From assembly GCA_047967505.1 (NCBI GenBank), contig CM106538.1: a stretch of DNA of 64,000 nt; one strand, written 5' to 3'. Source of the DNA: Dipteris shenzhenensis. Its lineage: Eukaryota; Polypodiophyta; Polypodiopsida; Gleicheniales. The notes beneath the pieces were generated by a model. It made no database searches and was not told the DNA's origin. It worked only from the letters and a program-made list of their open reading frames with translations. Made by a program: the position numbers and the translations under genes. Below are positions 1 through 12,300 of this stretch, one piece after another (the first letter of the stretch is position 1; the number at the start of each line of letters is the position of its first letter).

Positions 1-1617
1 TACAAAAGGTGTGCTTAGAGTGCCACAATCTAGCAGATAGGGAGTGGCCAAGATGTTGACCCTTGGCACCTCAGAACTGTCGCCCACCTCCTCTTGGGCC
101 TTGGTACCTAATTCAAGAGACAGAATAGGAGAAGGAAGGTCATGTACTCTATGAGTGTAAGAATAGAATCCATGTTGCTGCTGAGAAGAATGAGAAGACC
201 GAGGAATGAATAATAGCTGGAGCCTGGAAATGGTTAACCATAGTTGAAAACAAAGCCATCATCCAAGAAAGGAGGTGATAATCTAAGATAGTTCAAGAAG
301 AACCGATAAGCCCATACAAGAAGAACTTATAAAATAGCCTAGAAAATGTATAGAGCAATGAAGATCCAAGAATCCTAAGGAAAGCAAGGAACACGGTCGA
401 AACAAATATTGAAGGAGGTTCACAATGAACCAATGGATCACATCAAAGACTAAGAATGATGAAAAGAATTAATGGTTATGCCCATTATTCTAACAAGAAC
501 ACAAAGAATTCCAAGGCTTTGTAAATCAAAAATCATAACCTAAGACACATCCTAGCTTGTATTGGTGTCGATTGAAGAATGAGAGAGACAGTGTGATTTC
601 CACTCATTTTTGCAAAATCAACACCCAGGTATCAATTTTCCAAAACATGATCACAACACTTCTGCAAATGAGTCATATGAATTTTGTAGCTTACACCTAT
701 ATGGATTACACTGATGTGTCCATTTGGTTGTATGTATTATTTTTTTCCTAGCAAAATGCAAAAGACATAAGTTCAAGTGTTACTTGGGGTAAAATAATGT
801 TCCTGAGGCCATTTAGACTCATGTCCTTGAGTAAAAAATAAAAAATCATCTCCTCTCCTTTTTTCACAAGAAAATGAACTTTTAAGTAATCCAAAATGAA
901 TTAAAATAGAGAGAAAATCTTCTCAGAACCCACAAATATTTGTGATGATAAACTATGAAATTGAGATAAAATCTTCTCAAAACCCTCAAATATTTGTGAT
1001 GGTAAACTACTAAACCTGATGATACAACATTGTGTTGTGTGGATAGGGCATCGTGGCACTACATGTGATTGCAGTGTTGCGAGTCCAACAATCAAGGAAG
1101 CAACCAGTTGCAGATGTTACAAGTAGTTCTCATTCGGTTTCAAGCATAGGCCATGGATGTTGTTGGTGACAGCATCGAACAAGGGCTTCCCCTTAGACAC
1201 AAGTGGTGAAAAAATAAGGCAAGCATGAGAAAAATATTTTTGAAAGCCCACAAGGCACAGATTCTTTTTTGGGTACTTTCACAGTGCACATTCACCACCA
1301 TTGCTCCACATTGAGTTCTTGCTCATTTTGCCATTGCCCTGGAGTATGCCCACCACCACTGCTCCACATCAACTTCACAATTTTTTAGCATGAGGGCACC
1401 TTCCCGAACTATTCATCTAAGGAATAAGTACTCTTCTTCCCTTTGGAATTTGATTCACCTTCTTAATGCAAAATTTGACTCACAAAGTGTGCACCTTGCC
1501 ACTCTAATTTAATCAAAAGCCACATTCATCAAGTCTTTGCTGGAGACACCTTATCTCAAAGTTGCAAAAAGACATGTGCCAAGGATTTATCAAAGTTGAA
1601 GTTGTTATTCTCCTGAT
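1..1617. other. AT-rich non-coding flank
   Basis: No coding region or RNA gene can be supported here. The stretch is AT-rich with stops in all frames. It contains a tandem direct repeat of about 50 bases (911-959 and 963-1010) built around AAATCTTCTCA and CAAATATTTGTGATG. The L1 insertion begins immediately to the right. It may be further intron or 3' flank of the WASHC4 gene, since two exons of that gene lie just beyond the L1, but no exon was seen here. Confidence 0.6.
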
Positions 1618-1634
1618 GTAATCCAGCACAATAT
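1618..1634. repeat. L1 target-site duplication, left copy
   Basis: The 17 bases GTAATCCAGCACAATAT here are identical to 8750-8766. Together they bracket the L1 and fix its ends. On the minus (element sense) strand this copy follows the short poly(A) tail, seen on the plus strand as the T run at 1635-1641. Confidence 0.92.
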
Positions 1635-1931
1635 TTTTTTTGCCAAAAAACAGTGCTGATTATATTACTTCGAAAAAACAAGATACATGGGGTCAGTTTT
1701 GCAGCTGACAGGGCTGCGTTCACAAATCGGACGCAGCCCTAAGAGGAAACAAAAAGCTCTCTCTCACGGAGGGATCAGGCGGGTGTGAATAAACAGCCAA
1801 AGAGGCGGCGAGTAGCGCCATTGAAGGCCCTGAGAAGTATGCTCGAAGAAGAGGCCCTGCGTATCCCAATCTCGGAGGAAACGTCTCCGCTTCTCCTGGC
1901 CAGCCCGGGAATCCCCTTGGATCCGGTCCCA

Positions 1932-4900
1932 CTAGCCTCTGAGCGTGTGGATAATCTCGCTCCAGATGTCGGCCATGACCTGGGCAGTCAAAAGAGAGGT
2001 ACCTCTGAGGATCTGCGCGCAGCGCGAGGTCCAAATGTGCCATCCGACGATGCTGCTAATGATCTCCCAGACTGGCTGCCTCACCTGAGATCCTGTGTCC
2101 GCCTCTGCCAAGTGCTGCACGATGCCCTCAAGCGGCCCCCAAGTCCCCTGCGTGATAAGTAACATAGGGTCCTGCGGGCCTGCCTCGAACAACTGGTGAT
2201 AGCCAGGTGTGGTGCTGCACCAGCAGAACGCGCCCCAAGTGATCAGACCTAACTCCGGTGCTGCGCGAGTAAGGATCCCGAAGGCCCACCTCCACACGTC
2301 CTGGGCGCGAGTGCAGCTCCACAGGCAGTGCTTTGGTGACTCCTCGTCCTCATGACAAATCTGACAGAGTCCATCCTGACCAATCTGCCGCAACCAGCTC
2401 CCCACTGGGCGAGTAGCCAAAGGAAGTAGGAAATCTTCCGCGGCCGCCAGCTCTCCCACAAGGCCTTCCAGAGGGCCTGCAAGAATAGCCTGGAAATACC
2501 CTGAGAATACCAACTGGGCCGCTGGGTGGGCGGTCTGCTCTGCATCCTCCCGAGAACGCTCCTGCCCAGTTTTGTGCTGTAAGCGAAGAAAGGGGTCGAC
2601 CCTTGGTCTGCCACAACCTCTGGCCATCTCCACTCTCCTGGGTCCCAATCAAGCTCTGACAGGGCCCGCCCCTCCCAAAGCCAGAGGCGCCATGACTGCA
2701 GCTGATCCTGCTCTATACTAGGATCGATCCGCCAAACCTTCCCCACAACGCCTATGACACGGACCCTCTGCCACGAGAGAAGGGGGTCGATGAGCGCACC
2801 CTCTCTCCTGAGTCGGCCGTCCCCCAAAACGGCGAAGAAGGAGACAGAGGTGTCGTCCAGCCAGCCTGCAACAACCAGTGGGATGCCACGAGGGATGAAC
2901 TGTCCAAGCCAACGGGCATCACCAGGCATGAGGATCTGAATCTCGGGTGGAACCAACCAACCGGCAGGAATCGCCCCATCTATCTCTATACGCCTCGCCT
3001 GAGCTCCACGGACACCTCCGGCTGCGGCTGCTAGAACAACGGTCTCCAAGTGTCTGTAAGTGTCCCTCCAAACTCGAAGGGACCGGGCAGGCCCCCGCAT
3101 CCAGCCGTCCCACGAGATATGCGACCTCTCCCCCAGCTGAAGGCCCAAGGCATCTCTGACCAGATCGTTCCAGATGAGCGGCTGGTGGTCGATCTCCTCC
3201 TGACTGCTAGGAGGCGACTGTAGGAGACTGAGACGGAGTCACCTCCAAACCGTGAGAAGGCTACGAATGAGCGGGGAGCGGGGGCGAGTAAGCGGTGCAG
3301 AGGTGAAGATCCACCGGAGGGACGGTAGCCACTCTCCGCCTTGGCGCGGGACGCAAGAACTGATCCCCTGCTGAAGTAACATCTTCCACGTTTGCCCCCC
3401 CGGGGTCAAACCGCGGATAACTAACTTGCCCAGCAGGGCCTAACTCTGAAGCTCCAGATCAATGACCCCCAAGCCACCCTTAGACTGCGGAAGAATGACT
3501 GTCTGCCAGGCTACCCTGGCTCTGGTATCTCTGAGACCATACCCCGCAGACCACAGGAAATTCCGGACCATCCTCCTGAGCTGTGCCACGCAGGATCGCG
3601 AGAAGCACCAACAAGAGGCCACATACCAGGCCGTGGCCAGGAGAACCTGGTTGACTACAAGAGCACGACCTGCAAGAGAGAGCTTAGCAGTGCTCCAAAA
3701 AGCCAGCTTCCGTCGTATGGAATCCAGCACCAGGAGAAACTGCTGAGCTGGCGTGATGTCCAGGCCGACCTGAAAGCCAAGATATCTAGTAGTCTGCCCC
3801 CGCGGGATCCATCGGAAACCCAAAAACCTCCCCCACTGTGAGCAAGCCCCAGGGTTTATGAGAAAACCAACTGATTTGTTCCAGTTTATTTTCGCACCGG
3901 CTGCCAAACAAAAGACCTCTAAGGCCAACCTCACCCTCTCCAGCATCATCTCATCATCCTGAACATACATCGCTGTGTCATCTGCATACTCCGAGTCCAG
4001 GAGCTCCGTGTCCTCCCTGATGGGAAGGCGAACACCCCGGATCCCTGTCGATCTCGCTCGAAGATAGTATGTCATCGCCTCGGTGAAGAAGAGAAATAGG
4101 TAAGGAGCGAGTGAGCAACCCTGACGCACTGATCTCTCCAATCAAAATCGCTCTCCCATCCTGCCGCCGATGATGACCCTGCTGGAAGCTGTCCTGTATA
4201 ACGCTAAGATACCCTGAATCCATCCCACTGGGAATCCAAGTCTCTCCAAAGTACCCTCCAGGAAGGACCAGTCCACTCGATCGTAGGCCTTCTCAAAGTC
4301 GAGAAGTAGGATGGCTAAGTGCGACCCGCTGTGCTGAGCCCACTCCGTCGCCTCTGAGAAGGTGAAGACATTATCCAGGATACTGCGATCCTGAACAAAG
4401 CCTGTCTGAGTGTCATGAATGAGGTCAGGAAGTAGTGGCCGAACTCTGGTGCTGATCATCTTGGCAAGGATTTTATAGGCAGTGGTGAGGAGAGTGATCG
4501 GGCGCCACTGACGGATCTCCTGTCGATCTCCCCCCTTCGGGATGAGGCAGATCAATCCCGAGGATACGCTCTCTGGCATATGTCCGCTGCTGAAAATCCT
4601 CTGGAGGGCTGCTAGGAGGGGCTGATGGATCTGATCCCAGAAAGAGGTGAAGAAAGCTCTAGAAAGCCCATCCTCACCAGGGCATTTCTGCCCATCGATG
4701 GCCATCAAGGCCTCCTGCATCTCGACAGTGGTGAACGGTGCCATCAGCGTCGTCTGCATGCTGGGCTGAACAAGGGCCGGGATGTGCCTCCACACCTCCT
4801 CGCGGGAGCGTCTAGTGCGGGGGGCAAGCTGCTCCTGCTGGAAAAGAGTCCTGTAGAAGTCGGTAGCCAACCCCAAGACCTCCTCCTGGTCGGTAATGAT

Positions 4901-6142
4901 GTGACCCTCTGCTGTCCTAAGACTCCGGAGCTGGTCACCTGCTGCCCTCTGGCCATGCGTCCTGAAGAACTCTTTACTCACCCGGTCGCCCTTCCGAGCC
5001 CAGTAAGAGAGGAAGGCATGATAAGAAAACTCTGAGCGACGCTGGAGAGTCTCCTCAAGAAGGGCTCTGGCACGAAGGGCCTGGATCCGAAGCTCCTCCG
5101 AACCCGGAGCTGCCTGTTGGAGCCGCTGAATGGAGGCGAGGTCCCTACGAAGAGCTCTCTCTCTGCCCCACCACTCCTGGCGAACCTAAAGGGCTGCGAG
5201 CTGGCAAATCTGGCTGGACTCCTGCAGAGCCTGCGCCACCGACTCTACCAGATCCACGCACTCGCCCCAATCTTTGTCCCAAAGGCTACCGATACTACTG
5301 CGCACCTCCTCCCTAGAGAAGATGGAATCAGGAATCCTGCACGAATGGGGAGGAAGGGACTGAGCTGCCGAGTCTAGTGACAAGTGCACTGGCGCGTGGT
5401 CGGAGAGCGTCGTCCCTGGCACTACACCCACCTGACCACCTCTGCTGATGGCCCAACCACTGACATAAAATCTGTCCAATCTCTCCAGGAGTCTGCCCCC
5501 TTCTCTGCGGAAACCCCACGAGAAGTCCAAGCTCCTGTGCCATCGGCGGAAGGACAGGTCTCTCCAGCTATCCCTACCTCCTGTCGCGAAGAGAAAGGAG
5601 TCCCAAGCAGACTGCTCTGCCTGAGCTATTCCTGTAAACTCTGGTCCTCTCCCCTGCTGGTCCTCCAAAGTCTCCAGATTGTTGAAGTCACCTCCAACAA
5701 TCCACGAATCCATGTCTGGGAGAATCTCTGTGAGTGTCCTCCAGAAGGTGGCTCTGCGTCGGAGGTCTGTGGGTGCATAGATGTTGAGGATTCCTATTTT
5801 GGAACCCTCCAACTCTAGGCCAACCCAAAGTGCACGGCCTGGGATCAATGTACCATGGCCAAAAACTCCCTGGGCAATCGACTCGCAAACGGAAGTGCAG
5901 ACACCGCCACTCCTCCCTTGTGCACCGATCGAGGGCTCCCAATAAGTGTAAGAGCGTCCAGGGAGGATCTTCCCACAGCTACGGGTATGAGCCACTAAAA
6001 GCTTATGCTCCTAGAGCAGGAGTATATCCAAGCGACCAATCACTGCTGGTTGAAGTTCCTGTCTCAAGATGAGCTTCCTAGGACCACGGGTGCCAGAAGA
6101 ATGAAACCCGTTCACGTTCCAAGAGACAAGGTGTAAGCTCAT
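1932..6142 (-). pseudogene. L1 ORF2: endonuclease-reverse transcriptase, broken
   Basis: ORF2 starts at ATG 6142-6140, whose first bases overlap the ORF1 stop (ATGA). The N terminus reads SWNVNG, the usual start of an APE endonuclease. Later come GGDFNN and SDHAPV, further endonuclease motifs (about residues 120-250). The RT has LIPKGG, FEKAYDRVDW, RSVRQGCSLAPYLF and the catalytic YADD (about 3920-4000). The C terminus carries a CQIC...H...C zinc motif (zf-RVT-like) and WHIW. The frame from 6142 to about 2405 is interrupted only by TAG (6011-6013, 5186-5188, 3440-3442) and TGA (4142-4144, 3239-3241); one indel near 2405 shifts to the frame ending at 1932. All five stops can be explained by C-to-T at CAG or CGA. 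Confidence 0.88.
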
Positions 6143-8180
6143 GATGAGGACTGGTAGGCTGCGAACAACTGTCTGCTCGCGGCCGAGGTCGATGAAGAGG
6201 CTGGTAGTTCGGAATGAAGGCGCTGACGCTTCTGTGAGGGTTTGGAAGGGGAGGCGGGGTCATCCTGCCCGTTCTTCAAAACTTTTAGCAAAGGCGTGAG
6301 GCCTTTCGTGCCATGGACAAACGCTTTCTCGAGCCAACTCGAGATCTCTGAGGTAGTCATCCCGTAGAAGGCGCGAAGTTTCTGTGGTGTCCAGGCTCTG
6401 ACATCCTGGGGAAGGGGCCACAACAGAGGGGGCTTGAGGATCACAATCAATCTGAAATGCTGGGCGGCGCATCGCCACCGCAGGCGCACATCCCAGGCGC
6501 ACATCACCCTCTAACCACTGGGTCTCGAGAAGCTGTCCACCCGTCGGGCCTATCCAGGAGCAAATCTGAGCGTGCGTCTGCTCTCTAAGAGCCTCCCAAA
6601 CCGAGTCGTCTATCCAAATCTCGGTACCGTCGCTGAGAAAAGTGAAAGCAAAGCTGGGGCCATCCCTCGGGGCCAAGGCTGCGATCTTCCCATCCGCCCC
6701 TTTACGGAGCAGGAAGATACTGATGTCGAGGCAAGCTGGGAAGGTCCCGAGGTCGGCCACATCCAAGTAATCCCAGGGACCGGACCTGAAGAAGTCTCGA
6801 GGGAGCTCTCTCTCCTGGAGCTGAGGCCCGCCAGAATCTGCAACTGAGGCTGCTCCAGGGGTGGTGCAGTCTCGGGGTGCCCTGCCTAGGGTGAGGAAGG
6901 GGAAGGAGGCTGTGGGGTAGGAGACACAGACTCCACGGAAGCGACTAGCGGGGGGGCCGGAGGTGGGGGAGTGGGGGCTGCACGCGGCTGAGAAACCACC
7001 GGTGAAGCTAACACTGCGGAAGAGCTGAGAGGGGCGGGGGAGGAGGGATGGGACTGGGGCTGGGACTGAGGCTGAAGAGGAAGAGGCAGGGGCTGAAGAG
7101 GAAGAGGCGGGGGTTGATGCTGAGGGTCGGAAGAAGGGGACTGTGGCTGGGGTAGGGGCTGGGGCTGGGTGGGGGAGAGCTGGGGATCAGGAGAGAGGGG
7201 GACCTGAGGCTGTGGAGGGCGGGTTACAGACGAAGAAGAAGCTCTCCCTAGACCCTGGGGCGGCTGCCTGCCAGGTCGCTGAGGCACTGCTGCAGGCTGG
7301 GTAACCTCTGCCTCCTTGCCTTTATTAGACGTCTTCTTATTCTTTCCTCTTTTTCTTCTGACCTCGGTCCAGCTGCCAGCCACCTCTGGACCGGAGTCCG
7401 GCTGCCTCTGCTCTGCCTGACGTGGCTGCCTGGAGGGAGGGGGAGGGGGCTGCGGGGGGGGGGGGGGGGCGGGGGGGGCCGAGAGGGACTGGAGAAGCGC
7501 GGACAAGCAGCAACCAGGTGCCCAAAGCCATGACACCTCAGACACTGGCCTGGCTGTCGTGTGACTACCATGCTCTGAGTAATGCTGCCAGCATCTGTCA
7601 CAATCTCAATCACTGCAAGGAGGGACGCAGGATCTGCCACAGCCACACGGACTCTGGGAGCTCCTGCCACAGCAACCGCGTCGACAAAAGTGTCATGCAT
7701 CACCCAGCCAAAGTGGGAACCCAAGTCCCTGACTATCGGCCGCAACTCAGCAGCAAGGCCTGGAAATACTAGCGTCACTGGGTGGCGAGGTATGCGGAAA
7801 CGAGCATCAAAATCCGCTGCGCTGAATCCTCGATACCAAGGGACTATCATGATGATCTTTCCATCCACAGACGTGGGGGAACCAGCAATCAGGTTGCTTG
7901 CAGCTTTCGCAGTGGAGAGTTTAAGCCAGAAGATGCCCCTTCCCATAGGGGCCACCTCCTCGATGTGGCTATCCTCTAGCATAAGAGTGGATTGAAGCCA
8001 ATCCTTGATGGCTGGTCTAGAGGGAGAGTGTCCAATGACTCTGCCATAGACTGAAGTGCGAGCAAAGTCATTGGCAACCTGTTGTACCCGGGACGACTGT
8101 TGCTCTGTCAAGATCACGCGGTAGGCTTCTGGAGAGGGGGGGGCCGGATGGGCCTCCGGTTCCGGGCAGGGAGCTGCCAT
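6139..8180 (-). pseudogene. L1 ORF1: nucleic-acid-binding protein, frameshifted
   Basis: The protein starts at ATG 8180-8178. Residues about 30-190 resemble the DUF4283-type N-terminal domain of plant L1 ORF1, ending in a CCHC zinc knuckle (CLRCHGFGHLVAAC, about 7510-7550). A proline-rich linker and a basic patch (RRKRGKNKK) follow. Reading frame changes at the G homopolymers around 7455-7480, again near 6,880, where there is also a TAG (6886-6888), and near 6,440. The C terminus is serine-rich and stops at TGA 6141-6139, overlapping the ORF2 start by four bases. Role by family: binds element RNA to form the transposition particle. The long C-terminal extension, about 350 residues beyond the knuckle, is not something I recognise. 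Confidence 0.75.
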
Positions 8181-8181
8181 A

Positions 8182-8749
8182 CCGCCAAGACAGACTGCGA
8201 GACCTCCGATGAGGAAGAGGCTGCCACCAAAAAGGGAGGGGGCTAGACGAGGGATGGAGCCTGGGTGTGGAAGAGGAAACGGCGAGGCGAGGCGACGGCG
8301 AAACGGTGGCGAGGCGGGGCTGCGGGGGGTAGTGGCGAGGTGAGGCGGGGCGGAGGAGGAGGTGAGGCGAGGCGAGGCGAGGCGGGACGAGGCGCGCAGG
8401 CTGTGGCGAGGCTGTGGCGAGCGAGGTGAGATGGAAGAGGAGAAGGCGGTGTGAAGCGAGGTGAGGCGGAAGAAGAGGGGGCGATGGCGAGGCGAGGCGG
8501 CGGGTATAGGGCGGAGGCGAAGGCGAGGGCGAGGGCGAAGGCGAAGGCGAGGGCGCAGTGCGAAGGCGAGAGCGGAGGCGAGGGCATGGCGAGGTGAAGG
8601 GCGAGGCAACGGCGAGGCTGGGCGGAAGCGAAGGCGGTGGCGAGGCGATGTGATGGGCGAGGGGCGCGAGGCGAGGCGGAAAGGAAGGTAGGGAGGTAGA
8701 GGCTATGGCGAGGGGAGAAGGGCTCGCAGGAGCAGCGCAATGGAGTACC
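8182..8749 (-). repeat. C-rich 5' UTR / GAGGC-type array of the L1
   Basis: From about 8260 to 8715 the plus strand is a low-complexity array of GAGGCGAGGCG and GGCGAAGGCGAGG steps; on the element sense strand it is C-rich and pyrimidine-biased. It sits between the 5' end fixed by the target-site repeat and the ORF1 start, so it is the 5' UTR where an internal promoter would be expected. Long open frames across it are a by-product of the composition. Confidence 0.7.
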
Positions 8750-8766
8750 GTAATCCAGCACAATAT
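8750..8766. repeat. L1 target-site duplication, right copy
   Basis: Identical over 17 bases to 1618-1634; marks the 5' end of the L1 on the minus strand. Confidence 0.92.
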
Positions 8767-9161
8767 GGTTATATGACATTTTCAATCACACCGGGTTTAT
8801 TACACAAACAGAGATTCTTCGATATCTAAGAAGTTCAGGCCTAATTGTATCAAAAACATAAACCCCTGATGATCAAATAGATACTATTTTAAATAATAAG
8901 ACATGTATCATTAAAGGCAAGGCTTTATGAGCATTGCAATATAATTGCCATACTAGAGGACCTATACAAGCAGATACGTTATACTTTAGCATAGAACCTG
9001 ATTCAAGAGTTAAGATTGGTAACACCAACAAATGTCATTGAACAATGGTTCCTTCTAAAAGCACAAATAAGTGCACAGGGTATCATACATTAACATGACA
9101 TCAGAACTGCTTCAAGATTCAAGATGAGAAACCTGACAGAATGCCACGAGTAAATACTTAC

Positions 9162-9230
9162 TTCTAAGGCCACATGCATATCTAGAACTGCTCTTAAAAT
9201 ATGGCGCACCCTGTTGGCTAAGTGAATGCC
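9162..9230 (-). CDS. WASHC4: WASHC4 (SWIP) exon, 23 codons
   Basis: Minus-strand exon in phase 0 at both ends, between acceptor GAACAG|G and donor GAA|GTAAGT, the best donor in the window. It encodes GIHLANRVRHILRAVLDMHV followed by ALE. In vertebrate SWIP the part after the helix matched by the neighbouring exon (9314-9370) is a similar helix, RLDVLSALVLAENTL. The intron to 9314 is 83 bp. The next exon should lie left of the L1 and was not found in this window. Confidence 0.68.
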
Positions 9231-9313
9231 CTGTTCACCATCCCAGAAAGCCCATCAAAACTTCACATAAAGGACCTCGGGATGTAGCAATGTGACAAAA
9301 GAGGAGTTTCTAC

Positions 9314-9370
9314 CTGTGTTAGTTGCCTTGCTCGAGTTCGTAACATTGCATGAACAGATAATTGCTGCAC
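9314..9370 (-). CDS. WASHC4: WASHC4 (SWIP) exon, 19 codons
   Basis: Minus-strand exon of 57 bp, phase 0 at both ends, acceptor CCTGCAG|G and donor ACACAG|GTAGAA. It encodes VQQLSVHAMLRTRARQLTQ, which lines up with the SWIP helix HLQHQALHSISVAKKRVIS. It is separated from the previous recognised exon (29895-30090) by about 20.5 kb of nested repeats. About 40 residues of the family protein between the two are not accounted for, so at least one exon is missing, lost or unrecognised. Confidence 0.65.
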
Positions 9371-12300
9371 CTGCAGGATTAGAAAGACAGAAGCAGATTC
9401 CTCATCACAGAATTGTTGCTTTAAGAACTAGATAATACAAAAGCTAGCTCTCTCATAAACATCTTTTAAACATATATCATGGGTTGGTAAACAACTCCAT
9501 TCCTTCCCTACTCTGAAATAAAGACTTCAGAGTTTCCTCCATTCAATGCCATGAAGAACTTGGGTCTGGCTATTTGTGCTCATACAAAAAAGGCTGGTAT
9601 CTTTGAAGATGTTTATACTTCTATCCCTCTGATCCTTATTTTGGTTCTCCAAAGTCTGCACTGTCAATGATCCACGCTCTACTCTGCTGAGTTTGGACCA
9701 CCCTGTCAACTGGTCCCTCAATCTCGTTAAACCGCACTCCTATGTCCTCAGATTAGACCACACTAACCACCAAGGCTACCTGACCTCCTGCCCTGGGTGT
9801 ATCTGGGTATACTCCTTCTGAAGACTTCCTATTTGTTACAAATAATCCCTCTTGATGTGCCCTTGCTGTGTCCATTTCTATTATGGTCTCTTCATCCACA
9901 TGTCCACCGTTATGGTCCTTCCTTGTTCTACTATGGGCTATAGGGTCCTTTGCCCTCTTGCTCTCCTTGGCATCGAATCTGTGCTCTCTTTTTAAGGTTC
10001 TCAAGTCAAGGAAGACACTTAATAGCTTTTTGACAAGCCAAGGTTTAGACCACATGCATACCACTACATCCCAACCCTAAAAAACGTGTATGAGCTCGTC
10101 CAGCTCATGGCCGTCCTCATGTTAGAGCTAAAGAGCCACCTGTGTGATGCAAGTGTATGTGCTAAAACCCAAACTAGAAGTGTTTTTTGCCAGCACATGC
10201 AATTGTCATATTGGTTGATGACCATATTAAAAGGCGCATGGTCACCAGAATGCATTCTCATTGTCATTCTTTGTGACAATAAAGGAATGACTGTCAAACT
10301 CACTTTGGGGGTGGGATTTAGCATCCTGCATCAAAAAGTGGTCTTCTCTGATATGGACTAGTTAAAGAAGTAGCTGGGACTACCTCAGGCTGCACCTCCA
10401 CCTTCCTGCTCTTCCTTCATTGGGTTGGCTGAACATTTAACTCCACTGTGTCCCAACTCCTCAGTGGCTCTTGTAGCTAGTTGTGGCTCTTCATGGTACT
10501 ACAAGTATGCTCTATTTTCTTTGGCAATCCTCATGGAAGTGTGATTCCCTTCAAAGGCAAACCAATGGGCTATGTGTCTTCACTTAGTCATAATAGCAAT
10601 CCTCTTGCCCTCCTCGCTTGTTCTCTAGCTCTTCTCTGGTCAACCAATCCAACTCAAGTCCACCTGGCTTCATCCAGGAGTATCATTCAATTCAGTCACT
10701 TTCTCCCTTCTTTTGCATATTCATTTTCTCCCCAATGCCATCCAAGTTTCCAAAAACAGTCATTCTGTCATGTTCTCCTCCCGATCTCCATTCAAGAAAA
10801 GCAAATAAGTGAGTCTGTCTGCCCTTAGATTAAGAAGCCCTCTATGATGGACTCAAAGTCGACACATTACTACGCTCAAGTCTATGGATTAAAGTCACAA
10901 ACCTCAACAGGAGTGGTCGAATCAAAAGCAACCACCCAATTTGCCACCGCACTTTGCAACAACGGAATGTCTCTGCCATAAGAGGAAAGAGTGTTAGGGT
11001 GAAATCAAGATACTCAAGTGAATGGAATGAACTGAAAATGTGAAGCAAGGACCGTGAAGAACAAAATGCCTAATGTTCATCACTTCAAAGCTTTTACAAA
11101 GTTGGATGCAAAACACAACAGAGTCCTTTCTTTTCAATTTGCAGTAAAATTGAAACCATATAAAGTTCCACAATCAACGAAATGCAAGTCACAAAAAGGA
11201 AATGCCTTGGTCAGACTTGTACAACTGGTAACTGCTATGTTCCTTTTGAACTTAAGATGGAGATTTTTCTCTGGAAAAAAGACAAAAAAGAATATTTCAA
11301 AGTTTGTAAAGTCTCCCCTCTAATCAAAGTTTTCAACTGCTTTTCTACTCTAGTCTCATTTACATGTCAAAATCTGCCAAAGACTGTCTTCATATTAGAA
11401 GATTAAAAATGCCAGTTTTGGAACATGAAAGAGTTTGAGAGAAAACTTTGATTCCAAAAACTGCAAAATGTTAAAATGACCAACTACAAAGTATGTGATG
11501 TGCTTAACTCAAAACTCTAGTCTAGTAAGCACACATAACAAGACATGGCACTACATGCCACACTAGCCTTAAAATTGTGAAATACACATGCAAACCAAAT
11601 GAAAGCCCTCTGAAAGCCTAGCTAGCCATCAATTCAAAGGTATATCTGTACATCATAGAACCATGAGAGAAATGCACTCACATGCATGCCTATCTAGATG
11701 CCCACACAAGTGATCTTATATTTATAATCCTCTCTTTAATGACCAAGTTATCACGGACATCTATGGCCCCTTTGAACTTAGATACCTTTACACATGGGAG
11801 TGTCTTACTGAAAATTGTCAGCATAGTTCACTAGTGCGGCTATAAGTCTCTCTTTTTGGTCTTTGATGAAAGGATGCTCAACATCAGTATGACTCATGTG
11901 GGCATGATACATAGACTCTTTTGCCAATGCTCCCTCTTGCTCAAATAGAGATCTACAACATGCATCAAATCCATATGCCATCACACACAAAGGTTACCAT
12001 ATACTCAGCCTTTATAGCAGTGTAGGTTCTCTTTTTCTCCAAGAGACTATGCTTGAGCCCAAAAAACACAATCACTAGTAAGAGATATATGTGTTTCTGA
12101 AAGAAAACAGGAAGGCTAGTATCCCTCTACAAACACGAGTACAATGTGTCCAAGTTTAGAAGATACTCAAAATACTCCGAGTAGAACCTAATCTCAACAA
12201 AACACCGAGGCTGAGGTCGATGCCATCATGGTAGGGGCACCAATCTGTCTACATCTCTGAAACACATGAATTTGTACATTAGTACTCCTTAGTACCAATA

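Larger units (their letters stand above)
1635..8749 (-). mobile_element. Full-length plant-type L1 LINE
   Basis: A 7,115-bp non-LTR retrotransposon read on the minus strand. In element order it has a C-rich 5' UTR (8749-8181), ORF1 with a zinc knuckle (8180-6139), ORF2 with endonuclease, reverse transcriptase and a zf-RVT-like C terminus (6142-1932), a 3' UTR (1931-1642) and a short A tail. The identical 17-bp flanking repeats show both ends are present, unlike the usual 5'-truncated LINE copy. Both ORFs are broken, so it is not autonomous now. The family gives target-primed reverse transcription at nicked DNA. It lies just downstream, in WASHC4 sense, of exons at 9.2-9.4 kb. Confidence 0.92.

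Noticed and set aside
1785-2162. Plus-strand ORFs across the L1 (also 4625-5035, 5384-5818, 7582-7995)
   Set aside because: They are antisense to recognised L1 domains in a GC-rich element and show no protein features of their own.
7248-8785. Long Pro/Ser/Arg-rich frames upstream of the L1 ORF1
   Set aside because: Only the part from 8180 has domain homology; the rest is a translation of the GAGGC array in several frames.
10618-10828. Plus-strand ORFs at 10.5-10.8 kb
   Set aside because: Short, Ser-rich, no domain, no splice or promoter context; likely chance frames.
10842-11048. Possible WASHC4 exon for the missing segment before 9370
   Set aside because: It has an acceptor- and donor-like pair but neither frame resembles the expected SWIP helix and phase does not fit.
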